A stretch of 64,000 bases of DNA. Source: Paraburkholderia susongensis. Lineage in GTDB: Bacteria > Pseudomonadota > Gammaproteobacteria > Burkholderiales > Burkholderiaceae. How positions within the stretch are numbered: position 1 is the first letter of the stretch; each line of letters begins with the position of its first letter. A program made the translations under genes and the position numbers. This document shows positions 33,712 to 43,047 of this stretch, piece by piece. The stretch spans positions 496,001 through 560,000 of the forward strand of contig NZ_FXAT01000005.1 of NCBI RefSeq assembly GCF_900177725.1, read 5' to 3'. The notes under the pieces are model-generated. The model was not told the origin of the DNA, did not search any database, and worked only from the letters and a program-made list of their open reading frames with translations.

Positions 33712-34278
33712 ATGAGCATCACGGCTATTGACCCGAAGACCGCACTGATCGTTGTCGATCTGCAGAAAGGCGTGACCATTCTGCCCAATGTCGTGCCTCC
33801 GCTCAGCCAGACCGTGGCAAGCGCTGTCATGCTTGTGGAGGCCTTCCGCCGCCACGATTTGCCGATAGTGTTCGTCAACGTCGCGGGCGTCGCCCCAGGC
33901 CGCAATGAACAACCGTATCAGGCCATGTCGATGCCCGACGACTGGATGGAACTGCTGCCCGAGCTGAACCGGCAGCCGCACGACCACCTGGTCACGAAGC
34001 GGACCTGGGGAGCCTTCACCGGCACCGATCTCGAAACGCATCTGCGCGCACGCGGTGTCACGCAGGTCGTTCTTGCGGGAGTGTCGACCAGCATCGGCGT
34101 GGAATCCACCGCGCGTCAGGCGCATGAACTGGGGTTTAACGTGACGCTCGCGATCGACGCGATGTCTGAACTGAGCGCGGAAGCTCACGAAAACAGTCTG
34201 TCGCGGATTTTCCCGCGACTGGGAGAAACAGGCACGGCGCAGGCCATCTGCGAGGCTCTGGATCGGCGCGATGCCTGA
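33712..34278 (+). CDS. Isochorismatase-family hydrolase lacking the usual Cys
   Basis: 188 residues with the isochorismatase-like fold. The Asp of the triad is in ALIVVDLQKG and the Lys in LVTKRTWGAFTGTDLE. In the usual GVxTxxCVxxT segment this protein reads GVSTSIGVESTARQAHELG, so Gly replaces the nucleophilic Cys. A subgroup related to E. coli YecD has the same change and is of unclear activity. It overlaps the MFS gene by 8 bp. A role in modifying a small aromatic or amide compound before export is inference. Confidence 0.86.
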   Translation: MSITAIDPKTALIVVDLQKGVTILPNVVPPLSQTVASAVMLVEAFRRHDLPIVFVNVAGVAPGRNEQPYQAMSMPDDWMELLPELNRQPHDHLVTKRTWGAFTGTDLETHLRARGVTQVVLAGVSTSIGVESTARQAHELGFNVTLAIDAMSELSAEAHENSLSRIFPRLGETGTAQAICEALDRRDA

Positions 34279-35701
34279 AGATGCCGGCAATGCCGAGGGC
34301 GTGGATTCCGCGTCCCGCCACCAATCCGCGAGGCGGCTCGGTGCCGCGCAATGGAAGATCATCTCCGTAGCGACGATTGGCTCGCTGCTGTCGCAACTCG
34401 ATGCGACCATCGTGAACGTCTCGCTGTCGAGTCTCGCATCAGAACTGCATGCCAGTCTCGCGACGATTCAATGGGTGACGAGCGGCTATCTGCTGACGCT
34501 CACGCTGGTTCTGCCGATGAGCGGCTGGCTGGTGGACCGGATCGGCGCGAAGGCAGTTTATCTGTGGTGTTTTCTGGCATTCACTCTCACGTCGGCCTTG
34601 TGCGGCATGGCGTGGTCCGCGCCTTCCCTGATCGGCTTTCGCGTGCTGCAGGGCGCGTGCGGCGGGCTGCTCGCGCCGATGGCGCAGATGATCGTCGCGC
34701 GCGCGGCGGGCGTGCAGATGGCGCGTGTGATCGGCTACGTGGCCCTACCCGTGCTCGCGGCGCCGATTCTCGGGCCGCTGGTCGCGGGCGCGATCCTGCA
34801 GCATGCATCCTGGCGCTGGCTGTTTCTGCTGAACTTGCCGATCGGCGTGCTCGCGCTCGTGCTGGCATGGCGGTTCCTGCCGCACGACCGAACCCAGACG
34901 CAGCCGCGCGAACTCGACTGGCTGGGGCTCATGCTGCTATCGCCAGCGCTGGTCCTCTTTCTTTACGGCTGCGCGCGGCTTGGCGAGCCTGCCGGCATGG
35001 TGACGTTACCGGTCAGCGTCACGCTGCTGATGGCCTTTCTGTACGTGCAGCGCCGCAAGGGTGATCGCGCGCTGCTGGATCTGGGGCTCTTTCGGGGCAA
35101 AGTCTTCGGCGCCGTGGCCTCGACGCAGTTCCTGTCGAACGGCGCGATGTTCGCCGGCCAGGCGCTGGTGCCCATGTTCCTGATCGACGCCTGTGGCCGC
35201 TCGCCCGGAGAAATGGGCTGGATGCTCATGCCGATGGGCCTGGGCATGCTGGTCACGTATCTATGGATGGGCAAGCTGACGACATGGTTCGGCGTACGCA
35301 AGCTTGCCCTGAGCGGCGCATTGCTTTCGCTGCTCGGCACGTTGCCGTTTGTCTGGCTGGCGCGCCATGGCCTTCATCCGTCTGTCCTTGCCCCGGCGCT
35401 TTTTCTGCGCGGGATGGGACTGAGCGCCATCGGCGCGCCATCGCTATCCGCGGCGTATGCATCGGTCGAGCGACCGCATCTGCCGATGGCAACGACGACG
35501 ATGAATATCGTCCAGCGACTCGGCGGCCCAACCTGGACCACGCTGTGCACCTTATTGCTCGCCTGGCAGTTGAAGGAGCAGGCGCATGCCGCTCAGTGGA
35601 TGCCGGGGCCGTACATGTGGGCATTCATCGCGTTGTGCGCGCTGCATGGACTGACGTGCATGGCAACCACGCGGCTACCGCTTGCCGTCGTCGAGGGTTG
35701 A
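34271..35701 (+). CDS. MFS drug-resistance-type transporter (DHA2/EmrB family)
   Basis: 476 residues with about 14 hydrophobic segments. The DHA2 signature is early in the sequence (ATIGSLLSQLDATIVNVSLSSLASEL, then IQWVTSGYLLTLTLVLPMSGWLVDRIGAK). A motif C-like stretch is VALPVLAAPILGPLVAGAIL. It is a proton-driven exporter of hydrophobic compounds, translationally coupled to the isochorismatase-like gene and presumably regulated by the MarR gene upstream. The substrate is unknown. Confidence 0.92.
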   Translation: MPEDAGNAEGVDSASRHQSARRLGAAQWKIISVATIGSLLSQLDATIVNVSLSSLASELHASLATIQWVTSGYLLTLTLVLPMSGWLVDRIGAKAVYLWCFLAFTLTSALCGMAWSAPSLIGFRVLQGACGGLLAPMAQMIVARAAGVQMARVIGYVALPVLAAPILGPLVAGAILQHASWRWLFLLNLPIGVLALVLAWRFLPHDRTQTQPRELDWLGLMLLSPALVLFLYGCARLGEPAGMVTLPVSVTLLMAFLYVQRRKGDRALLDLGLFRGKVFGAVASTQFLSNGAMFAGQALVPMFLIDACGRSPGEMGWMLMPMGLGMLVTYLWMGKLTTWFGVRKLALSGALLSLLGTLPFVWLARHGLHPSVLAPALFLRGMGLSAIGAPSLSAAYASVERPHLPMATTTMNIVQRLGGPTWTTLCTLLLAWQLKEQAHAAQWMPGPYMWAFIALCALHGLTCMATTRLPLAVVEG

Positions 35702-35881
35702 TTGATTCGCGCATCCGCGTGAATCGCCACCAAACTCCGGCAATTTGGCGGGCGGGACTCGCGCCTGTCAGCAGGACGGCGTATGGTTGTGGACAAGGGT
35801 CGGCGCATGGTCCGCCCCGACGGCTTTGCATGGGATCGGGGTGAGTGCTGAAGCGCTCGCTCCGATCGACAGGAGATGTCC

Positions 35882-36133
35882 ATGAAGATACCTACCGTTC
35901 GCGCGGGCGCGCATATCGAGGGCGTGCACTGGGTCGCCGAGTACGCCGAAGACGTCCACGAAATTCGCGTGTTTCGCGAGGGGCAGGAAGTGGACGTGCA
36001 CGACGCGCCATGCACACTGTTCGGTGACGAAGAGAACGCGGGCTCGAAGAGCACCGCCGATCATCGTGCGATCGAGGCGGCCGTGCTCGCTTATCTGAAG
36101 CGCTTCGTTACCGAGCACGACGCGGAGGAGTAG
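35882..36133 (+). CDS. Small conserved-looking cytoplasmic protein, unknown
   Basis: 83 residues (MKIPTVRAGAHIEGVHWVAEYAEDVHEIRVFREGQ). AGGAG at 35871 is correctly spaced for this ATG. Another ATG six bases upstream overlaps that site and is less likely. The protein is acidic with a central beta-rich half and a helical C-terminus (ADHRAIEAAVLAYLKRFV). No membrane segment, signal peptide or family is recognised. It is a single gene between the MFS exporter and the convergent catabolic operon. Confidence 0.68.
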   Translation: MKIPTVRAGAHIEGVHWVAEYAEDVHEIRVFREGQEVDVHDAPCTLFGDEENAGSKSTADHRAIEAAVLAYLKRFVTEHDAEE

Positions 36134-36270
36134 TTTGCGCGGGCGCGCGTAACGGTGCGGCGCCCGCTTTTCAGCACGCCCGCGGCAATGGCTGCCACGG
36201 GCGCAGGGTCGCGAAGCCGGTGCGCAACCGTCATCTGCGGCATGTGCGCCGCTGACACGCACCCGGGCCT

Positions 36271-37479
36271 TCAGTCCGCCGGCCGCAGCTTTTTCACCTC
36301 GGCATCCGACGGCTGCACGCTCGCGCCGTCGATATACCGGTACGACGTCATCACGCCCTTGCCGTCCTTCACGCCGGTCACGCCGACATACGCGCCCATC
36401 GTCGACTGGTTGTCCTGCGGGCGATACATGACCGGCCCGAACGGCGTCTGCACGTTGAGTCCCTTGAACGCGGCGGCGAGCTTGTCCGGATCGGTCGAAC
36501 CGGCCTTCTTGATCCCGTCCGCGATCGACATCAGCGCCGAATAGCCGACCACCGAGCCGAGGCGCGGATAGTCGTGATACTTGGCCTGGTACGCGTCGAC
36601 GAATTGCTTGTTCGCGGCCGTATCGATCGAATACCACGGGTAGCCGGTCACGATCCAGCCGGTCGGCGCTTCGGCACCGAGCGGATCGAGGTAGTCCGGC
36701 TCGCCGGTCAGCAGCGACACCACCGCGCGATCCTTGAAGAGCCCGCGCGTATTGCCCTCGCGGACGAACTTGCCGAGGTCCGCGCCGAACAGCACGTTGA
36801 AGATCGCATCGGGCTTCGCGTCGGCGATCGCCTGGGTCACGGCGCCCGCGTCGACGTTGCCGAGCGGCGTTGCCTGTTCGACGACGAACTGCACGTCGGG
36901 CTGCGCGGCGCTCAGCAGCTTCTTGAAGGTCGCGACCGCCGATTGCCCGTACTCGTAGTTCGGATACACGAGCGCCCAGCGCTTTTTCTTCAGCTTCGCC
37001 GCCTCCGGCACCAGCATGGCGACCTGCATGTACGTCGAAGGACGCAGACGGTACGTGTATTTGTTGCCATCGGCCCAGACGATCTTGTCGGTCAGCGGCT
37101 CGGCGGCGAGGAAGAAAATCTTCTTCTGCTTCGCGAAGTCGGCGAGCGCGAGGCCGGTGTTCGACAGGAAGCCGCCGAACAGCAGTTGCACCTGCTCGCG
37201 CGCGATCAGTTCCTGCGCGACGCGGATCGTGTCGCCGGGGTTGCCGTTGTCGTCGCGCGACACCACTTCGAGCTGCTTGCCGAGCACGCCGCCCGCCGCG
37301 TTCACCTGCTCAAGCGCGAGATTCCAGCCGTTTTTGTAGGGTCCGAGAAAGGCGGGCTGCGCCTTGTAACTATTGATCTCGCCGATCTTGATGGTCTGCT
37401 GGGCGCTCGCGCCGAGTGCGGCGAACGAGCACAAGGTCGACACCATGAAGCGAGAGATCCGTCCTGCGCGCGTGGTCAT
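36271..37479 (-). CDS. Branched-chain/amide-type ABC transporter substrate-binding protein
   Basis: 402 residues from MTTRAGRISRFMVST, with GGAGAAACGC upstream. The signal peptide ends FAALGASA. The mature protein is a Leu/Ile/Val-binding fold: IKIGEINSYKAQPAFLGPYKNGWNLALEQVNAAGGVLGK, DDNGNPGDTIRVAQELI and VYPNYEYGQSAV. It lies at the distal end of the minus-strand operon that also encodes the matching permease (livHM) and ATPases (livG, livF), so it is the receptor of that importer. Context suggests an N-heterocyclic carboxylate as ligand. Confidence 0.9.
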   Translation of the reverse strand: MTTRAGRISRFMVSTLCSFAALGASAQQTIKIGEINSYKAQPAFLGPYKNGWNLALEQVNAAGGVLGKQLEVVSRDDNGNPGDTIRVAQELIAREQVQLLFGGFLSNTGLALADFAKQKKIFFLAAEPLTDKIVWADGNKYTYRLRPSTYMQVAMLVPEAAKLKKKRWALVYPNYEYGQSAVATFKKLLSAAQPDVQFVVEQATPLGNVDAGAVTQAIADAKPDAIFNVLFGADLGKFVREGNTRGLFKDRAVVSLLTGEPDYLDPLGAEAPTGWIVTGYPWYSIDTAANKQFVDAYQAKYHDYPRLGSVVGYSALMSIADGIKKAGSTDPDKLAAAFKGLNVQTPFGPVMYRPQDNQSTMGAYVGVTGVKDGKGVMTSYRYIDGASVQPSDAEVKKLRPAD

Positions 37480-37583
37480 GCGTTTCTCCGTTATCAGAAG
37501 GATTGCTGGTTTTTTTGAGGCGTTCGGGCGGCCCGATGGCTCACGACAAGGCTCACGACAGACCCACGGCGCGCTCACGCGGC

Positions 37584-40500
37584 TCATTGCTCGCGCGGCT
37601 CGGCGCGGATTCTGGCCACGCTCGTCGCGACGTCCTGCCATGCCGGCTTGCCGCCCGCGAATTGCGCGCGCAGGTACGACACGAGTTCGGCGACCTGGGC
37701 GTCGTTGAAACTGTCGCGGTAAGCCGGCATCGTACCGAGTTCGGGCCGCGCAGGCGAGCCGATGCCATCGAGAATCACGCGAATCAGGTTGTCCGGCGTC
37801 GCGCCATGCAGGTTCGTGTTCAGCGCGAGCGACGGGTGCGCGCCGAACAGCTGCGGCCCGCTGCCGGTGTGATGGCAGGCGGCGCACGCGCCGTCGAACA
37901 GGCGCGCGCCCACGCTCACCGGCGCACCGGCCGGCGTGCTGGCCTGCTCGTATTCGCGCGCGGTCGCGCCCGGATCGGCGTTCGGCTCCAGCGGGTTCAG
38001 CGACGCGAGATAGACGGCCATCGCGCGGATATCGCTGTCGGGCAGCGCCGCCAGATCGCCGATCACGGGCGCCATCGGCCCCGCCGCGACACCGTGCAGC
38101 GGCGCGTGACCGGTGCGCAGATAGCTGAACAGCTCCTCTTCGCTCCACGGCACCGGCGCGTTCGACAACGCGGACAGCGCCGGCGCTTCCCAGCCCTCGG
38201 CGATGCCGCCGCCCATGAACGCGGCGCCGGTCTTCTCGGCGCCGAACGCGTTGCGCGGCGTATGACACGCGCTGCAATGGCCGAGGCCGTTCACCAGATA
38301 CGCACCGCGATTCCACTGCGCGCTTTGCGCGGGATCGGCGGCAAACGCCGTGCGCTGCAGAAAGAGTCCGTTCCAGGCGGCCATCAACGGACGCACGCTG
38401 AACGGAAACGCGAGCTTCGTCTGCGGCGGGCGGCTGCGCACCGGCGTTTGCGACATCAGATACGCGTACAGCGCGTGCAGATCGTCGTCGGAGATGTTCT
38501 GGAACGACGTGTACGGAAACGCCGGATACAGCCGATGACCATCGCGGCTGATGCCGTGCCGCATCGCGCGCACGAACGCGTCGAGCGACCAGTTGCCGAT
38601 GCCGGTCAGGCCATCGGGCGTCAGGTTGGTGCTGTAGACGGTGCCGAACGGCGTCGCGAGCGGTTTGCCGCCGGCGTTCGGCACACCGTTGTGCGCGGTA
38701 TGGCAGACCGCGCAGTTGCCAAGCGACGCGAGCAGCTTGCCGCGCGCGACCAGCTCCGGCGCGAACGCGCTCGCGAGCGGCGGCGCGATCGGCGCAATCG
38801 GCGTGGCGGGCACCGACGCGAACGACAACGCGCCGAGCCAACCCACCGCGCCCGCTGCCCCTGCCGCCAGCAAGCCGAAAAAGCCGCGCCGCCAGCGTTT
38901 TTTGCGGCGTGCCGCCGCCGCGTCTTCGGCCTGCGCGTCGGCGAGCGCGGCGCGGATCTTCTCCGGCGTGAACGGCGGCCGGCGAAAGCGCACGCCGGTC
39001 GCGTCGTACAGCGCGTTCGCAATCGCGGCCGCGCCGGGCAGCGACGCGGATTCGCCCGCGCCCATCGGCGGCTCGCCATGGCGCGGCATCATCACGATGT
39101 CGATCACCGGCACTTCGCGGAACGTCAGGATCGGATACGCGCCCCACTCCTGGCTCGTCACCGCGTTGCCGCCGAAGCCGACCTGCTCCTTCAGCGCGCG
39201 GCTCGTGGCCTGAATCACGTTGCCGTGAATCTGATGGCGCACGCCGTCCGGATTGACCGTCGTGCCGTTGTCCTGGCCCACCACGACGCGCGTGACCGCG
39301 AGTTCGCCGCTCTTGCGGTTCACTTCGACCTCGGCGACCCACGCGGACCATGCGGCGCCGAAGCCGGGGAATTTGCTGTGCACGTAGCGCGCGTAGGCGA
39401 TGCCACGGCCGCGCGCGATGTCGCCGTCCGCGTTGCCGTTTGCGGCGCCGTCTTCCTTGCCGCGTGTCTTGAACGCAGGCTCGCGCGGTTCCCAGCCGGC
39501 CCGCTCCGCGACCTCTTTAACGAGGTCGATCGCGCGCGGATCGGTCAGATGTTTCAGGCGGAATTCGACCGGGTCGACGCCCGCCTGCTCCGCGAGTTCG
39601 TCGATGAACGACTCGTGCGCGAACGTGTTCGGCAACGCCGAGACGCCGCGCAGCCACGCGGCGCGCACGATCGGCGGCGTGTCGTCGCAGACGACGCGCA
39701 TGCTGCGATAGTCGTACGGCGGCACCGCGGTGCGGTCGCCCATCTCGAACACCTGCGGCTGCGCGGGGAGCGTGCCGGTCAGCAGCAGTGCGAGCGTCGG
39801 CGCATCGTTCGACGGATAGCGTGTCGCGAAGTCGTAAGCGGCCAGTTCGCCTTCGCCGGTCAGCGCGCCGCGCACGTCCATCAGTTGCGCGGCCCCCTTC
39901 GGCTCCCACGCATGTTCGTCTTCGCGCGACAGTTGCACACGCACCGGGCTGCCTACCGCACGCGATAGCAGCGCCGCGTCGGCGGCGACGTCATCCGCGC
40001 AATTGCGGCCGTAGCAGCCCGCCGCGTCCATCCGCACGACCTCGATGCGCGCTTCGTCGAGCGCCATCAGCAGCGCGAGATCGGCGCGCAGCGAATGCGG
40101 ATTCTGGGTGCCGGACCAGATTTTCAGCGCGGCGCCGGCGCTGTTGTCGCGAGCGCTCCGGTAATCGGCCACCGCGCACGACGGGCCGATCGATGCATGC
40201 AGCTGGAACGGCCACACGTACGTGCGTTCGAGCGTACGCGCAGGGTCCTGCGCGAGCGCCGCATCGACGTCGCCTTCGATCACCAGATCGCGCCGCTGGG
40301 CTGGATTCGCGCGCAACGCCGCTTCGACCTGTTCGCTGGTATCGAGCGGCGGCAAACCATCGACCGCTTTCCAGCGCACGTCGAGCCGCTGCGCCGCCTG
40401 CTGCGCGATTTCCTCGCGCTCGGCGACGATGCCGACGAAGTCGCGAATCACGACCACCTTGACGATACCCGGCAGATCGCGAATCGACGCCTCGTTCACT

Positions 40501-41264
40501 TCCAGCAGACTATTGCCGATGAACTCGCCTTGCGCGACGCCCGCATACGGCGGACGCACGACGCGCCCATGCAGCATGCCCGGGACGCGCACGTCGTGGA
40601 CGAAGCTGAGCTCGCCGGTCGCCTTCGCCGGAATGTCGATGCGCGGCGCGCTTTTGCCGACGATCCTGTAGTCGTGCGGCGGTTTCAATGGAGCGTCGGT
40701 GGCAAGCAGCAGTTCGACTCGCCGGCCCTTGATCAGGTCTGCGTAGTAAATGCCTTGCGCCGCATCGCCGCTGCGCGGAAAAACGCGGCCGTCCTGCACG
40801 TCGAGATTTTGTGCGTCGACACCGAGGCGCGCCGCCGCTTCGCCGATCAGATACCGACGCGCCTGCGCTGCCGCCTGCCGCAGCGGCACCGCCGAAATCT
40901 GGATCGTCGCGCTCGCGATCGTCGGCCCCTGATTCGGCGCCTCGCCGGTGTGACCCAGCACGATCGATACACGCGTGAGCGGCACGTCGAGTTCTTCCGC
41001 GACGATCTGCGCGAGCGCCGTACCGATGCCCGTACCCAGATCGACGTGACCGTTGAACGCGACCACGCTGCCGTCGTCACGCACGACCAGAAACAGATCG
41101 GCCTCGGTCGGCACGAACGACGAACGCGAACCCGGCTGACCGGGCGTGGCCTTGACCGGCGCCTGCGGCGGCCGCGCGACGATCAGCACGCTCCGCGCGT
41201 CGTACAGCTGCTTGCGCGACGGCGGCGCGCCGCGCCGATCGACGCTGAAATCCGGCCCCGTCAT
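37584..41264 (-). CDS. Molybdenum hydroxylase large subunit fused to three-haem cytochrome c
   Basis: A 1226-residue fusion. Residues 1-780 or so are a xanthine-dehydrogenase-family molybdopterin subunit in the arrangement of isoquinoline oxidoreductase and nicotinate dehydrogenase B. Landmarks are GHVDLGTGIGTALAQIVAEELDVPL, the a/b-hammerhead domain near AKATGELSFVHDVRVPGMLHG, and the active-site Glu in MGAGESASLPGAAAIANALYD. A membrane helix (GFFGLLAAGAAGAVGWLGAL) near residue 800 leads to a cytochrome domain with CAVCH, CSACH and CAACH haem sites. Electrons from ring hydroxylation would go to the respiratory chain. The start overlaps the 2Fe-2S gene stop by 4 bp. Confidence 0.92.
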   Translation of the reverse strand: MTGPDFSVDRRGAPPSRKQLYDARSVLIVARPPQAPVKATPGQPGSRSSFVPTEADLFLVVRDDGSVVAFNGHVDLGTGIGTALAQIVAEELDVPLTRVSIVLGHTGEAPNQGPTIASATIQISAVPLRQAAAQARRYLIGEAAARLGVDAQNLDVQDGRVFPRSGDAAQGIYYADLIKGRRVELLLATDAPLKPPHDYRIVGKSAPRIDIPAKATGELSFVHDVRVPGMLHGRVVRPPYAGVAQGEFIGNSLLEVNEASIRDLPGIVKVVVIRDFVGIVAEREEIAQQAAQRLDVRWKAVDGLPPLDTSEQVEAALRANPAQRRDLVIEGDVDAALAQDPARTLERTYVWPFQLHASIGPSCAVADYRSARDNSAGAALKIWSGTQNPHSLRADLALLMALDEARIEVVRMDAAGCYGRNCADDVAADAALLSRAVGSPVRVQLSREDEHAWEPKGAAQLMDVRGALTGEGELAAYDFATRYPSNDAPTLALLLTGTLPAQPQVFEMGDRTAVPPYDYRSMRVVCDDTPPIVRAAWLRGVSALPNTFAHESFIDELAEQAGVDPVEFRLKHLTDPRAIDLVKEVAERAGWEPREPAFKTRGKEDGAANGNADGDIARGRGIAYARYVHSKFPGFGAAWSAWVAEVEVNRKSGELAVTRVVVGQDNGTTVNPDGVRHQIHGNVIQATSRALKEQVGFGGNAVTSQEWGAYPILTFREVPVIDIVMMPRHGEPPMGAGESASLPGAAAIANALYDATGVRFRRPPFTPEKIRAALADAQAEDAAAARRKKRWRRGFFGLLAAGAAGAVGWLGALSFASVPATPIAPIAPPLASAFAPELVARGKLLASLGNCAVCHTAHNGVPNAGGKPLATPFGTVYSTNLTPDGLTGIGNWSLDAFVRAMRHGISRDGHRLYPAFPYTSFQNISDDDLHALYAYLMSQTPVRSRPPQTKLAFPFSVRPLMAAWNGLFLQRTAFAADPAQSAQWNRGAYLVNGLGHCSACHTPRNAFGAEKTGAAFMGGGIAEGWEAPALSALSNAPVPWSEEELFSYLRTGHAPLHGVAAGPMAPVIGDLAALPDSDIRAMAVYLASLNPLEPNADPGATAREYEQASTPAGAPVSVGARLFDGACAACHHTGSGPQLFGAHPSLALNTNLHGATPDNLIRVILDGIGSPARPELGTMPAYRDSFNDAQVAELVSYLRAQFAGGKPAWQDVATSVARIRAEPREQ

Positions 41265-41770
41265 ACGTGCGCTCCGTCGTGCGCGTCAGCCCGCTCGGCG
41301 AGCAATTGCGCCGCGCGCTGCACCGCGCGCACGATCTCGACATGCGTGCCGCAGCGGCACAGATTGCGCGACAACTCGTGCTGGATCGTCGCGACGTCCG
41401 GATGCGGATCGCGATCGAGCAAGGCCTTCGCCGTCATGATCATGCCGTTCAGGCAGTAGCCGCATTGCGCGGCCTGCTCCTCGATAAACGCCTGCTGCAC
41501 CGGGTGCAACGCGGTGCGCGTGCCGAGCCCTTCGAGCGTCGTGATCTCGCGGCCCAGCGCGACTTCGGCGGTGGTCACGCACGCGCGCGTCGGCACCCCA
41601 TCGAGCAGCACCGTGCACGCGCCGCATTCGCCGAGGCCGCAGCCGAACTTCGGCCCGTTCAGCGCGAGATCGTTGCGCAGCAGATACAGCAGCGGCGTCC
41701 GCACCGACGCGCTGACCACGTGCGTCGCGCCGTTCACCTTCAGCACGAACTGCGCGGGACGGTTCGTCAT
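41261..41770 (-). CDS. 2Fe-2S subunit of the molybdenum hydroxylase
   Basis: 169 residues with two [2Fe-2S] motifs. The plant-ferredoxin-type one is KFGCGLGECGACTVLLDG with a later Cys in TRACVTT. The helical-domain one is QCGYCLNGMIM plus NLCRCGTHVEIVRAV. This is the small subunit of two-subunit hydroxylases such as NicA/IorA. It relays electrons from the molybdenum site to the cytochrome domain of the large subunit. No separate FAD subunit is present, as expected for a cytochrome-linked enzyme. It overlaps the next gene (ATGA). Confidence 0.93.
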   Translation of the reverse strand: MTNRPAQFVLKVNGATHVVSASVRTPLLYLLRNDLALNGPKFGCGLGECGACTVLLDGVPTRACVTTAEVALGREITTLEGLGTRTALHPVQQAFIEEQAAQCGYCLNGMIMTAKALLDRDPHPDVATIQHELSRNLCRCGTHVEIVRAVQRAAQLLAERADAHDGAHV

Positions 41771-41798
41771 GATCCCGCCACCCGCCGACGCCGTGCGC

Positions 41799-42998
41799 TC
41801 ACAGCACCACCGGCACTTCGGTCGCGGGCGGCGTATTGCGGCTGCGCCGGCAGCGGATCAAGCCGTCGATCATCACCATCCCGACGCCCGGAATATCGCC
41901 GAGCTGCACGCTTTCGAGCAGCGTATCGGCGGCCGTATGCTGCGCGCGGTCCATGAACACGAGGTCGGCGGGACGGCCCGCTTCGATCAGCCCCTGGCGC
42001 AGATTGCGCTGCCGCGCGGTGTTGCCGGTCGCGAAGCAGAACGCGATTTCGGCGGGCACGTCGGCAAGGCTCGAGATCAGCGCGATCATCCGCAGAATGC
42101 CGAGCGGTTGCACGCCGGAGCCGGCCGGGCTATCGGTGCCGAGAATGATCCGGTGCGGACACTTCAGTTCGATCGCGTGACGCGCGGTCAGCAGCGCGAT
42201 CCGCTCGTTGCCGTTGTGGACGATTTCGAGCGCGCGGCTCGACTGCTCGCACAGATCACACACGTGCCGGTACGACAGCGACGTGTGGCCGCCGTTGACG
42301 TGGCCGATCACGTCGGCATCGGCGGCGAGCACGACGTCGCGATCGATCAGCCCGGAGCCCGGAATCGACGGCCCGCCCGTGTGAATCGTGCTCTGGATGC
42401 CGTACTTGCGCGCCCACGCGACCATCTGCTGCGCTTCCTCGCCGCCCTTCACGCTGCCGAGCCCGACTTCGCCGAGCAGCTTCACGCCCGCTTCCGACAG
42501 CTCCTTGAAGTCCTGCTCGACCATGCCCTTCTCGATCACGGGAGCGCCGGCCATCACCTTGACGCCGCCGCCGACACCGGCCGCGCGCATGCCGTCGAAC
42601 GAGCGTTGCGCGGTAATCGCCAGCGCCTTCACGCCGAGCACATCTTTCGGGCGGCCGGGCAGATGCACTTCGCCGGCGGAAATCATCGTCGTCACGCCGC
42701 CGTTCAGATTCGATTCGATCCAGCCGAGCTGATTCTGGCGCGGCGTCCAGTCGCCGAACACCGGATGCACGTGCGAATCGATCAGGCCGGGCGCGACCGT
42801 CGTACCCTTGCAATCGACCGTGGTGCGCGCGCCTTCGAGATCGCAGTCTTTCTCCTTGCCAACAGCGACGATCACGCCGTCGTCGATCACCAGCGTGTCG
42901 GCGTCCAGAATCGGCCGGTCGATATCGCCCGATAGCAGCAGCCCGATGTTCGTTACCACGACCTTGCCCGACAAACCTGTCAACGTCTCTGCCGCCAT
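41799..42998 (-). CDS. ena: Enamidase-like cyclic amidohydrolase
   Basis: 399 residues from MAAETLTGLSGKV, with AAGGAGAGGCAG upstream. An amidohydrolase with the metal-binding HVH in PGLIDSHVHPVFGD. Other stretches are GGVTTMISAGEVHLPGRPKDVLGVKALAIT, IHTGGPSIPGSG, GHVNGGHTSLS and GTDSPAGSGVQPLGILRMI. From memory these closely follow Eubacterium barkeri enamidase, which opens 1,4,5,6-tetrahydro-6-oxonicotinate to 2-formylglutarate. It lies with a 6-hydroxynicotinate reductase homologue and a molybdenum hydroxylase, which fits that step exactly. The true substrate could be a related lactam. Confidence 0.85.
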   Translation of the reverse strand: MAAETLTGLSGKVVVTNIGLLLSGDIDRPILDADTLVIDDGVIVAVGKEKDCDLEGARTTVDCKGTTVAPGLIDSHVHPVFGDWTPRQNQLGWIESNLNGGVTTMISAGEVHLPGRPKDVLGVKALAITAQRSFDGMRAAGVGGGVKVMAGAPVIEKGMVEQDFKELSEAGVKLLGEVGLGSVKGGEEAQQMVAWARKYGIQSTIHTGGPSIPGSGLIDRDVVLAADADVIGHVNGGHTSLSYRHVCDLCEQSSRALEIVHNGNERIALLTARHAIELKCPHRIILGTDSPAGSGVQPLGILRMIALISSLADVPAEIAFCFATGNTARQRNLRQGLIEAGRPADLVFMDRAQHTAADTLLESVQLGDIPGVGMVMIDGLIRCRRSRNTPPATEVPVVL

Positions 42999-43047
42999 CT
43001 GCCTCTCCTTTCGCCACGACACTACCGGATGGATTTACACGCTCAGT

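Noticed and set aside
37480..39351. Minus-strand open frame extending the binding-protein gene far upstream to 39351
   Set aside because: The extension is an alternative frame through the molybdenum hydroxylase gene. The true start at 37479 has a ribosome site and a signal peptide.
37503..39968. An 821-codon plus-strand frame
   Set aside because: Antisense to the molybdenum hydroxylase/cytochrome gene, with Arg-rich sequence lacking any motif.
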